Positions 51,500 to 61,200 of a stretch of 64,000 nt of DNA are shown piece after piece; within the stretch, counting starts at the first letter, position 1; each line of letters opens with the position of its first letter. This stretch comes from Propioniciclava soli (GTDB lineage Bacteria; Actinomycetota; Actinomycetes; Propionibacteriales; Propionibacteriaceae). The translations under genes and the position numbers were made by a program. The stretch covers positions 177,890 to 241,889 of the forward strand of contig NZ_JACYOT010000007.1 of NCBI RefSeq assembly GCF_014858005.1. The letters run 5' to 3'. The notes under the pieces are model-generated. The model was not told where the DNA came from, did not search any database, and was given only the letters and a program-made list of their open reading frames with translations.

Positions 51500-51955
51500 G
51501 TGAGGATCGTGACGACCGTCCGCCGCTGGGAGGCGCCGCGGCCCGGTGTCGTGGGCTATGTTCCCGGCGCCTGGGACATGTTCCACATCGGCCACCTCAA
51601 CATCCTGCGCCGGGCGCGCGAGTACTGCGACACCCTCGTCGTCGGCGTCACCGACGATCACGCGCTCCTCACCGGCAAGGGTCGCGCGCCGATCATCCCC
51701 GAGCACGAGCGGCTGGAGATCGTCACGGCGCTGAGCATCGTCGATCACGCGATCCTCGACCATTCCTTCGACAAACGGGACGCCTGGCGTGCCGTCCACT
51801 TCGACGTCCTGTTCAAGGGCGACGATTGGCGAGGCACCGTCAAGGGCCGTCAGCTCGAAGAGCAGATGGCCGAGGTGGGCGCGCGCGTCCATTACTTCCC
51901 GTACACGGTCCACACGTCGTCGACGCACCTGCGCCGGGCCATCGGGGCGCTGTGA
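51500..51955 (+). CDS. TagD-like glycerol-3-phosphate cytidylyltransferase
   Basis: A 151-residue nucleotidyltransferase. HIGHLNILRRA is the HxGH motif, VLFKGDDWRGT matches the TagD MGDDW block, and HTSSTHLRRAI corresponds to the terminal (I)STT-type motif. TagD makes CDP-glycerol from CTP and glycerol 3-phosphate for teichoic-type polymers. A related polyol phosphate could be the substrate here. GTG 51500 follows AAAGGGAG and the stop overlaps the next GTG. A CDP-alcohol phosphotransferase three genes later could use its product. Confidence 0.85.
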   Translation: MRIVTTVRRWEAPRPGVVGYVPGAWDMFHIGHLNILRRAREYCDTLVVGVTDDHALLTGKGRAPIIPEHERLEIVTALSIVDHAILDHSFDKRDAWRAVHFDVLFKGDDWRGTVKGRQLEEQMAEVGARVHYFPYTVHTSSTHLRRAIGAL

Positions 51956-53139
51956 CCGCGATGCACATCGGACTCATCGGCACCCGAGGCGTCCCCGCCC
52001 GCTACGGCGGCTTCGAGACAGCCATCGAGGAGGTCGGCACGCGGCTCGCCGACGCCGGCCACCGCGTGACCGTGTTCTGCCGCGGCGCGGAGGAGAAGGT
52101 CCCCTCCTACCGCGGCATGGAGCTCGTGCACCTGCCGGCTCTGCCCAAGCGCAGCCTGGAGACCCTGAGCCACACGGCGCTCTCGGTGCTGCACCGATCC
52201 CTGTGCGGCATGGACGCCGCCATCGTGTTCAACTCGGCCAACGCCCCATTCCTGCCGGTGCTGCGCGCCCGTCGCATCCCGGTGGCCACACACGTCGACG
52301 GCCTCGAGTGGCGCCGCGCCAAGTGGGGGCCTGCCGGGCGCCGCTACTACCGGATGGCCGAAAGCCTCGCGGTGCGCTGGTCGGACGCCCTCATCGCGGA
52401 CGCCCAGGGCATCGCCGACTACTACACCCACGAGTTCGCCGCCCCCACCCGGCTGATCGCCTACGGGGCGCCGATCCTCGCCCATTCGGCGCCCGAGCTG
52501 CTGGAGCCTCTGGGTCTGGAGCCGCAGGGTTACCACCTGGTGGTGGCTCGCTTCGAGCCGGAGAATCATGTGCTCGAGATCGTGAAGGGCTACGTCGCCA
52601 GCTCGGCCACCAGGCCGCTGGTCGTGGTGGGCAGTGCCCCCTACGCGGACGCCTACATCCAGGCCGTTCGCGAGGCCGTGGACGACCGCGTGCGGCTGCT
52701 CGGCAGCATGTGGGATCAGGACCTGCTCGACGCCCTGTACGCCAACGCGCTCACCTACCTGCACGGCCACTCGGTCGGGGGCACCAACCCCTCCCTGCTG
52801 CGCGCCGCCGGAGCCGGGGCGCCCGTGTGCGCCTACGACGTCGGCTTCAACCGCGAGGTGGTCGCCGAGCACGGCCGCTACTTCGTCGACCCCGCCGGCG
52901 TCGCCCGCTGCGTGGAGGACGCCGAGGGCGCCCCCTGCGTGGCGAGCGAGCGCGGCTCCGCGCTGCGCGAGGACATTCGCCGCTACGACTGGGACACGGT
53001 CGCGGGCGGCTACGAGGCGCTCTGCGCCGACCTCGCCGCCGGCCGTTGCGCCGTGCGGCGTCCCTCGGGACGCCGCCTGACGCGCGGTGCCGCGTTGGGC
53101 ACGGCCCTACCCGCGACGTCGTTGAGCGCAGCCCGCTGA
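51952..53139 (+). CDS. DUF1972 / GT4 glycosyltransferase (rhamnosyltransferase-like)
   Basis: A 395-residue glycosyltransferase. The N-terminal DUF1972 block TRGVPARYGGFETAIEEVG and the C-terminal GT4 Rossmann half (VVARFEPENHVLEIVKGY; HGHSVGGTNPSLLRA with the donor-binding region) are clear. Relatives add rhamnose or N-acetyl sugars to lipid-linked polysaccharide. GTG 51952 overlaps the cytidylyltransferase stop; ATG 51961 is equally possible and begins at MHIGLIG. A dead copy of its first ~55 codons lies at 50846. Confidence 0.9.
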   Translation: MTAMHIGLIGTRGVPARYGGFETAIEEVGTRLADAGHRVTVFCRGAEEKVPSYRGMELVHLPALPKRSLETLSHTALSVLHRSLCGMDAAIVFNSANAPFLPVLRARRIPVATHVDGLEWRRAKWGPAGRRYYRMAESLAVRWSDALIADAQGIADYYTHEFAAPTRLIAYGAPILAHSAPELLEPLGLEPQGYHLVVARFEPENHVLEIVKGYVASSATRPLVVVGSAPYADAYIQAVREAVDDRVRLLGSMWDQDLLDALYANALTYLHGHSVGGTNPSLLRAAGAGAPVCAYDVGFNREVVAEHGRYFVDPAGVARCVEDAEGAPCVASERGSALREDIRRYDWDTVAGGYEALCADLAAGRCAVRRPSGRRLTRGAALGTALPATSLSAAR

Positions 53140-53172
53140 GCCGTGGGTTCCGTTCCGTGAGGATGAGGCATC

Positions 53173-55317
53173 GTGCGTGACCCCCAGGGGAGTGCAGCTG
53201 GCACCCAGGCGCCCGGCGGCCCTGGATGCGCCGCGATCATCGTCGTCAATTACGGGTCGAGCGGCCTGATCGCAGCGAACCTGACCACGGAAGCCGCCGC
53301 GGCGAGCGGGTGCCTGGTCGTGGTGACCGACAACTTCTCCTCCGTGCCTGAACGTGACGCCATCGCGCGCCTCTGTGCCGACCGGGGCTGGCACCTAGTG
53401 GCGCGCGACGGCAACGACGGTTTCGGGGCCGGTGTCAACCGCGGCGTCGAGGCGGCCATCGCCCTCGGCGCGTCCACGTTCGTCGCCCTGAACCCGGACG
53501 CCGTGGCGTCCGGCGAGGTGCTGGCCGAACTCGTGCGCCAGGTGGCGGACGATCCGAACGTGCTCGTGGCGCCGCGCATCGTCAGCTCCGGAGGGGGGTC
53601 CTTCTTCCGCGGCGCGCAGGTGAGCCTGCGTACGGGGAGGATCCGCACCGACTGGTCCGAGCGCGACGACGACCCCGAATGGCGCAACTGGCTGACGGGG
53701 GCGTGCCTGGTCTACAGCCGGCGCGTCCACGAGGCTCTGGGCGGCATGGCGGAGGACTACTTCCTCTACTGGGAGGACGTCGACTTCAGCCGCCGCGCGG
53801 CCGACGCCGGCTTTAGTCTGGTGCTGCGCTCCGACCTCGAGGTCGTGCACGACGAGGGCGGCACCCACGGCGTCCAGCCGAGCCGCGCCAAGTCGCCGCT
53901 GTACTACTTCTACAACACGCGTAACCGGCTGCTGTTCGGTGCGCGCGTCGCGCCGGCCGCCCGCCTGACGTTCCTGGCGGCCACCCCGGCCGAGTCTCGG
54001 CGCATCTTCCTGCGCGGGGGGCGCCGCCAGCTCCTCACCCAGCCAGCCGGGCTCGCCTCCGCCCTGCGCGGGAGCGCTGCGGGTGTCGCCGCGGTGGTGC
54101 GCGCGCGCCAGCGGCCGCGCCCGGGTCAGGCCCGGACCGCGCCCGCGCGCGCGGTGCGGCGTCCGGTCCTGGTGGCGCACCCGAGCCCCGACCTGTACGG
54201 CTCGGACCGCGTATTGCTCGAATCGGTGACGGGCTACATCGAGGGGGGCGACCGCGTCGTGGTGGCGCTGCCGGCGCACGGTCCGCTGGGGCCCGAGCTG
54301 GAGGCCCGGGGAGCGGAGGTGGTCCTCTGCCCGGCCCCCGTGCTGCGGAAGAGCGCCCTCAGCCCCCGCGGCATGCTGACCCTGATCACCGAGACGGCAA
54401 GCGCGCTGCCGCGCGCGATCCGGCTGATGCGCCGGGTCGACCCCGACCACGTGTTCGTGAACACGATCACGAACTTCGTGTGGCTGGCCGCCGCGAAGGC
54501 GTCCGGGCGGCACCTGGTCTGCCACGTGCACGAGGCGGAGCGGTCGGCGCGCACGCTGGTCCGGAAGGGGCTGTACGCCCCGCTCCTGCTGGCCGACCAC
54601 CTCATCGTCAACAGCCGCTTCGCGCTCGACGTGCTCACCGACACCTGGCCCGTACTCGGGGCGCGCGCCGACATCGTCTCCAACGGCGTCCCGGGCCCGC
54701 TGGTGGCGACCGACCCGCGCCCGGAGCTGGACGAGACGCGCGTGCTCTTCGTCGGACGCCTGTCCCCCCGGAAGGGTCCGCAGGTGGCCGTACGGGCGCT
54801 CGAACGACTGCGCAGCGACGGACGCCGCGTCCACCTGGCCCTGCTCGGCGCGGTGTTTCCCGGCTATGAGTGGTTCGAGCGCGAACTCCACGAGGAGATC
54901 GCGCGGCGCGGGCTCACCGACCACGTCAGCTTCCTCGGCTTCCACCCCGAGATCTGGCCGCACCTCGCCGCGGCGGACATCATCTGCGTCCCCTCGACCG
55001 TCGACGAGCCGTTCGGCAACACCGCGGTAGAGGCCATGCTGGCCCAGCGGCCGCTGGTCGTCTCCGACACCAGTGGCCTGAGGGAGGCCGCCGCGGGGTA
55101 CGCCAGCGCCCGCCGCGTCCGCCCCGATGACGACGCGGAGCTCGCCGCCGCGATCGCCGACTTGACCGACCACTGGGCCGAGGTCGTCACGCATGTCGGC
55201 GAGGACCTCGATCTCGCCTGGTCCCGCCATGCCCCCGCGGTATACCGGAGCACGCTGATCGAGACCATCCGCACCAGGCGGGCACCAGCCCGCGAAGGAA
55301 GAGAAACCACGTCATGA
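53173..55317 (+). CDS. Fused GT2-GT4 glycosyltransferase
   Basis: This 714-residue protein has two glycosyltransferases in one chain. Residues about 20-290 form a GT2 (GT-A) domain of the rhamnosyl/WsaF type: IIVVNYGSSGL, FVALNPDAVASGEV (DxD region), LTGACLVYSRRV and DYFLYWEDVDFSRRAADAG. After an Arg/Pro-rich linker (about 300-335), residues 336-700 form a GT4 (GT-B) domain: VLFVGRLSPRKGPQVAVRAL and PSTVDEPFGNTAVEAMLAQ. Two linkages would be made in succession on the glycan. The start is GTG 53173. The stop overlaps the next ATG (ATGA). Confidence 0.92.
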   Translation: MRDPQGSAAGTQAPGGPGCAAIIVVNYGSSGLIAANLTTEAAAASGCLVVVTDNFSSVPERDAIARLCADRGWHLVARDGNDGFGAGVNRGVEAAIALGASTFVALNPDAVASGEVLAELVRQVADDPNVLVAPRIVSSGGGSFFRGAQVSLRTGRIRTDWSERDDDPEWRNWLTGACLVYSRRVHEALGGMAEDYFLYWEDVDFSRRAADAGFSLVLRSDLEVVHDEGGTHGVQPSRAKSPLYYFYNTRNRLLFGARVAPAARLTFLAATPAESRRIFLRGGRRQLLTQPAGLASALRGSAAGVAAVVRARQRPRPGQARTAPARAVRRPVLVAHPSPDLYGSDRVLLESVTGYIEGGDRVVVALPAHGPLGPELEARGAEVVLCPAPVLRKSALSPRGMLTLITETASALPRAIRLMRRVDPDHVFVNTITNFVWLAAAKASGRHLVCHVHEAERSARTLVRKGLYAPLLLADHLIVNSRFALDVLTDTWPVLGARADIVSNGVPGPLVATDPRPELDETRVLFVGRLSPRKGPQVAVRALERLRSDGRRVHLALLGAVFPGYEWFERELHEEIARRGLTDHVSFLGFHPEIWPHLAAADIICVPSTVDEPFGNTAVEAMLAQRPLVVSDTSGLREAAAGYASARRVRPDDDAELAAAIADLTDHWAEVVTHVGEDLDLAWSRHAPAVYRSTLIETIRTRRAPAREGRETTS

Positions 55318-56072
55318 GCCAGACCCGCACCCCCCTCATCGAGCGGACCGCGCCGTGGGGTGAGATCCGGAGGGCGCTCATCCGCGTCCAGAAGAGCAAC
55401 CGGAACGCCCCCGCCTACTCGCGGTGGGTCAACCGGCCGTTGGGTCGGGTCTTCGCGGCGACCTGCTACCGCTGGGGGCTTACCCCCAACCACGTCACCG
55501 CGATCAGCGCCGCGTTCACGTTCACGGGCATCGCACTGATCGCGACCGGCGAGCCGTCCTGGTGGCGGGGCATCCTCATCACGGTGTTGCTCGTCCTCGG
55601 CTACGCGCTGGACTCCTCCGACGGACAGGTGGCCCGCCTCCAGGGCGGGGGACGCCTCGTGGGCGAGTGGCTGGACCACGTGGTGGATTCCGTCAAGACC
55701 GGGAGCATCCACCTGGCGGTCCTCGTGATGTGGTTCCTGAACCTCGGTGACTGGTCGCTGGCCTCCACGTTCGTGCCGATCGTCTTCGCCCTGCAGGCGA
55801 CCGTGTGGTTCTTCGCGATCATCCTGACCGACCTGCTGATGCGCAACGCCGGCGCCAAGCAGCAGAAGCTGGCGGTGGATGAGGGCAAGCCCTCCACGCT
55901 GAACAGCCTGCTCGGAATCCCTGTTGACTACGGGTTCCTCTGCCTCACGTTCGTGCTGCTGGGCTGGTTCGACGGCTGGCGGTGGCTGTACGCCCTGCTC
56001 GCGGCGGCGAACGTCGCGATCCTGCTGCTACAGAGCGTGCGATGGTACCGGCGGGTCTCCGCCGCCGGCTGA
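55314..56072 (+). CDS. CDP-alcohol phosphotransferase, membrane
   Basis: A 252-residue integral membrane protein with the complete family motif D-x2-DG-x2-AR-x8-G-x3-D-x3-D: DSSDGQVARLQGGGRLVGEW followed by LDHVVDS (about residues 101-127). Five to six membrane helices are seen. The family transfers a phospho-alcohol from a CDP donor to an acceptor alcohol. With a TagD-like cytidylyltransferase in the same operon, a CDP-polyol donor used to modify a lipid or glycan is more likely than bulk phospholipid synthesis. It is coupled to the preceding gene by ATGA. Confidence 0.92.
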   Translation: MSQTRTPLIERTAPWGEIRRALIRVQKSNRNAPAYSRWVNRPLGRVFAATCYRWGLTPNHVTAISAAFTFTGIALIATGEPSWWRGILITVLLVLGYALDSSDGQVARLQGGGRLVGEWLDHVVDSVKTGSIHLAVLVMWFLNLGDWSLASTFVPIVFALQATVWFFAIILTDLLMRNAGAKQQKLAVDEGKPSTLNSLLGIPVDYGFLCLTFVLLGWFDGWRWLYALLAAANVAILLLQSVRWYRRVSAAG

Positions 56073-56198
56073 AGAGGGTTGTTGCCAAAAAGATACTGAA
56101 AGATTCTCACTTTTCCCTTAGGAACGATTACTGTACTGCCCGTGTCGCCCCTAAGGGGGACACGAGCCACTCGCAACCACGCTCCTGAGGAATCCTTC
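56073..56198 (+). promoter_or_regulatory. AT-rich promoter region with a bulged hairpin
   Basis: This is one of the most AT-rich stretches of the window (56085-56135, including TTACTGTACT). It is followed by the bulged hairpin CGTGTCGCCCC-TAA-GGGGGACACG at about 56132-56155 and GAGGA before ATG 56199. It probably drives the secreted beta-helix gene; the hairpin may act as an mRNA stabiliser or terminator of the upstream operon. Confidence 0.5.
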
Positions 56199-58139
56199 AT
56201 GTCTGTTTCCCCCTCCGGCCTTCGCCGGGTCCTGCAGGCCGGCGCCGCTGCCGTCCTGGCGGGCGCCGTCGTCGCCGGGTTGGCCACGCCGCAGGCGCAG
56301 GCCGCCCCAATGCCCTCCTCGGCCAAGCTGCCGACCTCCATCGCGACCACACCGGCCTCCAATTACACCGTCCCGGCGGGCGCCTTGTTCGTGTCGCCCA
56401 GCGGCTCCAACACCAATGCCGGCAGTTCGTCCGCCCCGTTCAAGACGCTGGGTGGGGCCTTGGCGAAGGTCAAGGCCGGACAGACGGTCGTCATGCGCGG
56501 GGGCGTCTACCGCGAGGGGGCGAGCGGTTACGCCACGGGCGGCACGAAGTACAACTTGCGGCTGTCGGGAGTGACCATCCAGTCCTACCCGGGCGAGCAG
56601 GTCTGGCTCGACGGCACCGAGGTCGCCACGGGCTGGTCTGCGGGATCGGGCCGCTGGTCGCTGGGCTGGGAGACCCCCGAGCTCTGTGCGGGCGCGTACT
56701 ACACGCGCAACTACGCCACCCCGGCCTCGAACGGTCCCTGCGCCTACCCCGACGCCATCGGAAACCGCTCCTCGCTGGGCAACCCCCACATGCTCTTCCG
56801 CGACGGGGTAGAGCTCAAGGAGGTCAGCTCCCTCGCTCAGGTCGGCTCGGACACCTTCTTCTACGACTGGTCCGCCCGCCGGGTGCACATCGGCTTCGAT
56901 CCGGCCGGCCGAACCGTCGAGATCACGCGCCAGGCACAGGCCCTGGCCCTGTTCGAGCCAACCAACGTCGCGATCAAGGGCATCGGCGTCCGGCGCTACG
57001 CGAGCAACCAGTACGCCAACGCCACCCAGGGCGCGCTGCTCCTCAACGGTGGTCGCGGCGTCCTGCTCGAGAACGTCTCCGTCCTCAACAACGCGGGAGT
57101 CGGCCTCCTGAGCTGGGGGACGCGGGATCTCACCCTTCGGCGCGCCGTTGTCTCCTCCAACGGGTCGAATGGTTTTAACTTCGCGGGGTCCCAGCCGAAG
57201 CTGGCTACCAACGGCAGTCTTCGTGACGACGTCACCGTCGAGTACAGCCGGTTCGACCGCAACAATGCGGACTCCTACGGCGTCGACTGCCAGTACAGCT
57301 GCGCCGCAGCGGGTGTGAAGATGACAGGCGTGATCGGCGGACACGTGCGCTGGTCGACCTTCAACTACAACGGCGGAATGCGGGCGTCCGGGTTGTGGTG
57401 TGACCTCGCCTGCACCGACTTCAAGGTCTACGGCAGCAAGATGATCGGGAATGCCCGCCACGGCCTCGCCTACGAGGTGAGCGACCGAGGCACCATCGCC
57501 TCCAACATCATGGCGAACAACGGTTGGGGTGCGAACGTCAACGGCGGTGGTTACGGGATCCTCGTCGGTTCGGCCAACACCCAGGTCTGGAACAACACCG
57601 TCGCAAACAACAAGATGGGCGTCTTTCTCTACGATGACCCGCGATCGCTGGGGGTCAACTATGGCCCAGACAGCAGCCGCGTGGGTCCCGCCTCGACCAA
57701 CATTGACTTCGTGAACAACATCGTGACCAGTAATGCCTGGGACACGACCATGCTCTTGTTCGTCGCTGGGGGCCGTAGCGACATCGCCGGTAACACCACT
57801 GGCGAGCAGGCCATCGATTTGCTCGCCAGCAATTCCTACGCCAAGCCGTCTTCGGTCCGGTTCGCCTACTGGCGCACCTGGGCGGACAAGCCGGCCACGC
57901 TGTATTGGAACACGGCAGAACTGCAGGCGGCCAAGGGGAGCAACCGTGAGTCCGGCAGCAACATCATCGACAACGTGGTGAACCCTTACCTCGTGAACAC
58001 AGACATCGGCGACTACACGCTCAAGGCCGGAAGCGCTCCTGTGAAGTCGGGAAGGCCGCTTCCCTCCGACGTTGCCACGTTGATCGGCCTCCCGACCGGA
58101 GTAGTCGTGGACCGGGGGGTGCTCACGCTGGGCGCCTGA
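56199..58139 (+). CDS. Secreted right-handed parallel beta-helix protein
   Basis: A 646-residue exported protein with a signal peptide of about 40 residues (ends QAQAA). The N-terminal block ALFVSPSGSNTNAGSSSAPF followed by KTLGGALAKVKAGQTVVMRGGVYRE is DUF1565-like. Then come coiled repeats rich in N and G (GVLLENVSVLNNAGVGLLSW; NMIANNGW-like turns) typical of pectate-lyase/NosD-type beta-helices. Several Cys pairs (for example DCQYSCAAAG, WCDLACTDF) suggest disulfides. It may be a polysaccharide lyase or a structural surface protein; catalytic residues were not identified. Codons are less GC-rich than in upstream genes. Confidence 0.85.
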   Translation: MSVSPSGLRRVLQAGAAAVLAGAVVAGLATPQAQAAPMPSSAKLPTSIATTPASNYTVPAGALFVSPSGSNTNAGSSSAPFKTLGGALAKVKAGQTVVMRGGVYREGASGYATGGTKYNLRLSGVTIQSYPGEQVWLDGTEVATGWSAGSGRWSLGWETPELCAGAYYTRNYATPASNGPCAYPDAIGNRSSLGNPHMLFRDGVELKEVSSLAQVGSDTFFYDWSARRVHIGFDPAGRTVEITRQAQALALFEPTNVAIKGIGVRRYASNQYANATQGALLLNGGRGVLLENVSVLNNAGVGLLSWGTRDLTLRRAVVSSNGSNGFNFAGSQPKLATNGSLRDDVTVEYSRFDRNNADSYGVDCQYSCAAAGVKMTGVIGGHVRWSTFNYNGGMRASGLWCDLACTDFKVYGSKMIGNARHGLAYEVSDRGTIASNIMANNGWGANVNGGGYGILVGSANTQVWNNTVANNKMGVFLYDDPRSLGVNYGPDSSRVGPASTNIDFVNNIVTSNAWDTTMLLFVAGGRSDIAGNTTGEQAIDLLASNSYAKPSSVRFAYWRTWADKPATLYWNTAELQAAKGSNRESGSNIIDNVVNPYLVNTDIGDYTLKAGSAPVKSGRPLPSDVATLIGLPTGVVVDRGVLTLGA

Positions 58140-58153
58140 CAAGCGCCATTGGT

Positions 58154-58192
58154 GCCCACGGGGGGCTACACTGAGAAGTCCCCCCCGTGGGC
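58154..58192 (+). terminator. Terminator hairpin after the beta-helix gene
   Basis: Perfect 12-bp arms GCCCACGGGGGG (58154-58165) and CCCCCCGTGGGC (58181-58192) enclose a 15-base loop, 15 bases after the stop. Confidence 0.7.
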
Positions 58193-58288
58193 GACTCCGT
58201 TAAGGGCTGTGACGTGTGAAGATGAGCTACATCCTCGGGGGGAGGATCCGCCGCATCCCACCGCGGCCATCGTGAAGGGTCCCCGCTA

Positions 58289-61200
58289 GTGTCTGTTGGT
58301 CGCCTTGCTCGCTCCGCGTGCGCGCTCACGCTTTCCATCCTCCTGGTCGTCGGCTTCCTCGCCGGCATCGTGCCTTCGGCCCAGGCAGCCACCAGCGGGC
58401 CGCCCCCCGTGGTCGACAACCCCAGCAACGCCGTCACCGGCGACGCCCTGCCCACCGCCCAGATCAATGGTGTCGCGTGGGATCAGGCCATCGTCGGCAC
58501 TACGGTCTACGTCGCCGGCCAGTTCACCAGCGCCCGCCCCGCGGGCGCCGCCGCCGGGACGGGCGAGTCCCCCCGCCAGAACCTCATGTCCTACAACCTC
58601 ACCACGGGGGTGATGACGAGTTGGGCACCCCAGGTCAACGGGCGGATCCGGGTCGTCACGGCTTCCCCTGACGGCTCGCGCATCTACATCGGTGGCAGCT
58701 TCTCCCAAGTCAACGGACAGCCCCGCTCCCGCGTGGCCGCCTTCAACACCTCTGACGGTTCGCTCGTGGCAACGTTCGCCCCCAGCGCCGGCTCGGACGT
58801 CTTCGGCATCACCGCCACCAACTCCGCTGTCTACATGGGCGGGTGGTTCACGACGATGAACGGCGTCGCGCGCACGCGCCTGGCCGCGGTCTCCGCCAGC
58901 AACGGTGCCCTGCTCGCTTGGGCCCCCACGGCTGACTTCACCGTTTATGGCCTCGGCCTGACCGCCGCTCAGGACCGGGTGGTCGTCTCGGGCTCGTTCT
59001 CCAACCTCAACGGTGAGCCCGCCACGTCACTCGGATCCCTGGACGCCGTCACCGGCACGTCCTACCCGTTCGCCGCCAACCAAGTGGTCCACAACGTCGG
59101 CAACACCGCCAGCATGATCGCGTTGAAGGTGGTCGACGACAAGGCGTACTCCTCGGGCTACTGGTACGGAGGCACAGGCAACTTTGAGGGGGGCCTGATC
59201 ATGGATCCCTACAACGGGACCATCCTGAACATGGCCAATTGCCTGGGTGACACCTACGATATCGCGCCCATGAACGGCCTCTACTACATGGTCAGCCACC
59301 ACCACCAGTGCACCGACTCTGGCGGCTTCCCCGAGTTCACCCCCCGGATCTGGCAGGCCACGGACGCGTTCACGATCGAGCCCACCGGCACCGTCCAGCC
59401 CAACACCTATGGCTACCCCAACTTCGCCGGCCACCCGTCCGGCTCGTCGGTCAATTGGTTCCCGACGATGGTGCCGGGTGGCGCCTCCGGTGCGCAGCAG
59501 GCAGGCTGGACCGTGGAGTCGCAGGGCAACTACCTGGCCGTCGGCGGCGAGTTCATCAGGGTGAACAACCAGAATCAGCAGGGACTGGTCCGCTTCGGCA
59601 CCCGCACTGTGGTCGCCAAGCCGAGTCTCGGCCCGGCGGCGAACTTCAACGAGACGGCGCCGCGCCTGGACGCCCTCTCGGCCACCTCGGTCCGCGTTCG
59701 GTTCCAGTCCGATTTCGATCGCGACGGCAGGACGCTGACCTACAAGGTCATCCGCTCCGACCTCGGTGCCAACGCCCCCGTCTTCACGACCACGGGTGAA
59801 TCCAGCTTCTGGGATCGCCCTTGGCTCCAGTTCATTGACACCGGCCTCGTGGCTGGGCGCCAGTACTCCTACCGCGTCGTGGCGACGGACGCCGACGGCA
59901 ACACCCGGACGGGAGGCGCCACCCTCATCACCGCCGGGTCCGACGTCCCCGACGCCAGCGCCTACGCCACGCAGGTGGCTGCCGACGGCGCCAGCCACTA
60001 CTGGCGGCTGCGCGAGCCCGCCGGTTCCTCCTACTCCGTCGACCACGGCACGGCCGGCTCCGACCTCAACCTGCGTGCCGGCGTCACGCTGGGCGGCCCT
60101 GGTGCGATTACCGGCTCCCCGGACGCCGCCGCCACGACCAACGGATCCGAAACCGGCTTCGGGGTCTCCTCGACGCTGGAGAGCGCTCCGGACGTGTTCT
60201 CGGCCGAGGTGTGGTTCCGTACGACCACCACGTCCGGCGGCAAGATCCTGGGGTTCGGCAACGCCTCCTCGGGGCAGAGCGGCAGCTACGACCGCCACCT
60301 CTACATGAACGACGCTGGCCAGTTGACCTTCGGCGTCCACCCCGGGTCGGTGCGCGCGCTCACCTCCCCGAAGGCCTACAACGACGGGGTCTGGCACCAC
60401 GCCGTGGCCACTCTGAGCCCCAACGGGATGACCCTGCACGTTGACGGGCTCCGGATCGGCGCCGATGCGGGCACCACCAGCGGCCAGCCCTACGCGGGCT
60501 ACTGGCGCGTGGGCGGTGATTCGCAGGGCGGGTGGCCCAATGCGGGCAGCTCGAACTACTTCGCCGGCGACATCGATGACGCGGCCATCTACCCGACCGC
60601 TCTCACGCAGGCGCAGATCCGCGACCACTACACGCGCAGCGGACGTACCGTGGCGGTGCCGCCGCCGCCCGCGGACGCCTACGGCCAGGCCGTCTCCACC
60701 GACGAGCCACTGTTCTTCTGGCGCCTGGACGACTCCACGGCCACTGCCGAGGACGCCACGGGCAACGGCGCCACCGGCACCTACCGCAACGGTCCCCTCC
60801 AGGGCGTTGCGTCCCCGGTGACCACCGTGGGCCGGGCCAGCGCGTTCGACGGCTCCGACGACCTCGTCTCCAGCAACGTCGCGTATGCCAACCCCACCGT
60901 CTTCTCGATTGAGAGCTGGTTCAACACCACCTCGACCCTCGGTGGCAAGGTGATCGGCTTCGGTCGAGCCCAGGATGGCAACTCCGGCAGCTACGACCGC
61001 CACGTGTACCTCGACGGCGCGGGCAAGGTGAACTTCGGTACCTACACCGGTCAGACCAACGTGATCCAGTCGGCCGACTCCTACAACGACGGTCAGTGGC
61101 ACCACATGGTCGCCACGCTCGGGCCGAGCGGGATGGCGCTCTACCTGGACGGTGTTCTGCAGGGCACCAACGCCAGCACGGGCGCAGAGAACTACACCGG

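Noticed and set aside
58140..58288. Riboswitch or attenuator before the LamG/PKD gene
   Set aside because: The hairpin at 58154-58192 sits immediately after the previous stop with simple perfect arms. A terminator explains it better.
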